Of a DNA stretch of 64,000 nucleotides, positions 63,891 through 64,000 are shown piece by piece. This DNA comes from Brevibacillus sp. JNUCC-41. GTDB lineage: Bacteria; Bacillota; Bacilli; Bacillales; DSM-1321. The stretch is taken from contig NZ_CP062163.1 of NCBI RefSeq assembly GCF_014844095.1, positions 4,621,501 through 4,685,500 of the forward strand. The letters are read 5' to 3'. How positions within the stretch are numbered: the first letter of the stretch is position 1; every line of letters begins with the position of its first letter. The notes below the pieces were generated by a model that saw only the letters and a program-made list of their open reading frames with translations, was not told the origin of the DNA and searched no databases. Made by a program: the position numbers and the translations under genes.

Positions 63891-64000
63891 TTATGTTTTA
63901 ATTGTACAACCTATACATTATTACCCATATCGTCTTTATTTTCCCACCATCGGTTATTGACTTTATGTTATAATTTATACATCAACAGCTAATCATAATC

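Noticed and set aside
1-64000. CRISPR array, tRNA or rRNA genes
   Set aside because: No regularly spaced repeats, tRNA-like CCA/TTCRA arms or rRNA segments were noticed on reading.

Overview
The window is low-GC Gram-positive chromosome. Gene content (an alpha/beta small acid-soluble spore protein, the glgBCDA order, the cysH-sat-cysC-sumT-sirB-sirC sulfur cluster, an S-box SAM riboswitch, PdxST with divergent PdxR, YueI, YezD, AzlCD, a YebE-type protein) and strong AGGAGG-type ribosome binding sites with many TTG/GTG starts point to an endospore-forming Bacillaceae member. The Peribacillus (Bacillus simplex) group is my best guess, from gene content only. No rRNA, tRNA or CRISPR array was seen.

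Left end (1-9,500) is an eroding accessory region. It holds a decayed tyrosine recombinase (about 960-1232), a YrzF-like kinase, a NUDIX-glycosyltransferase pair, an intact HipA-like kinase preceded by a decayed paralogue, a frameshifted second YrzF-like kinase, a prolyl 4-hydroxylase very like the Bacillus anthracis enzyme, an unusual protein with two N-terminal repeats plus coiled coil plus J domain, and an IS3-type transposase relic.

9,500-26,200: a BlaI/M56-peptidase pair and a DoxX protein that share the same palindromic operator; small housekeeping genes (SDR, phosphatase, YebE-like, HNH, exoA, cardiolipin synthase); the glycogen operon glgB-glgC-glgD-glgA, lacking glgP but preceded by a GH15-like glycosidase; azlCD; and a Mug-type DNA glycosylase. 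26,200-27,400 is gene-poor and carries the first of three copies of a GC-rich, structured repeat of about 130 bp.

27,400-35,700: assimilatory sulfate reduction. On the minus strand the order is S-box SAM riboswitch, yezD (47 aa), a terminator, cysH, sat, cysC, a ferredoxin-type sulfite reductase, a DUF3906 protein, sumT-sirB-sirC (siroheme synthesis) and a TSUP anion transporter. Together they take sulfate to sulfide and make the siroheme that the reductase needs.

35,900-47,400: an SsuE-like FMN reductase, a TetR/SDR pair, pdxST with divergent pdxR, and an IS1182-type insertion sequence sitting exactly in the pdxR terminator hairpin, which is duplicated on both sides. Then come a PabB-PabC fusion and two luciferase-like monooxygenases.

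47,600-64,000: an Upf1-like helicase, pepF, azoR, a YqcI/YcgG heme-type protein, a spore SASP, an Fe-alcohol dehydrogenase, an R2-like ligand-binding oxidase (R2lox) divergent from a GAF-LuxR regulator, ilvE with a candidate CodY box, an OFA-family transporter behind two kinds of repeated operator, an AI-2E family permease, repeat copy 3, yueI and an L,D-transpeptidase.
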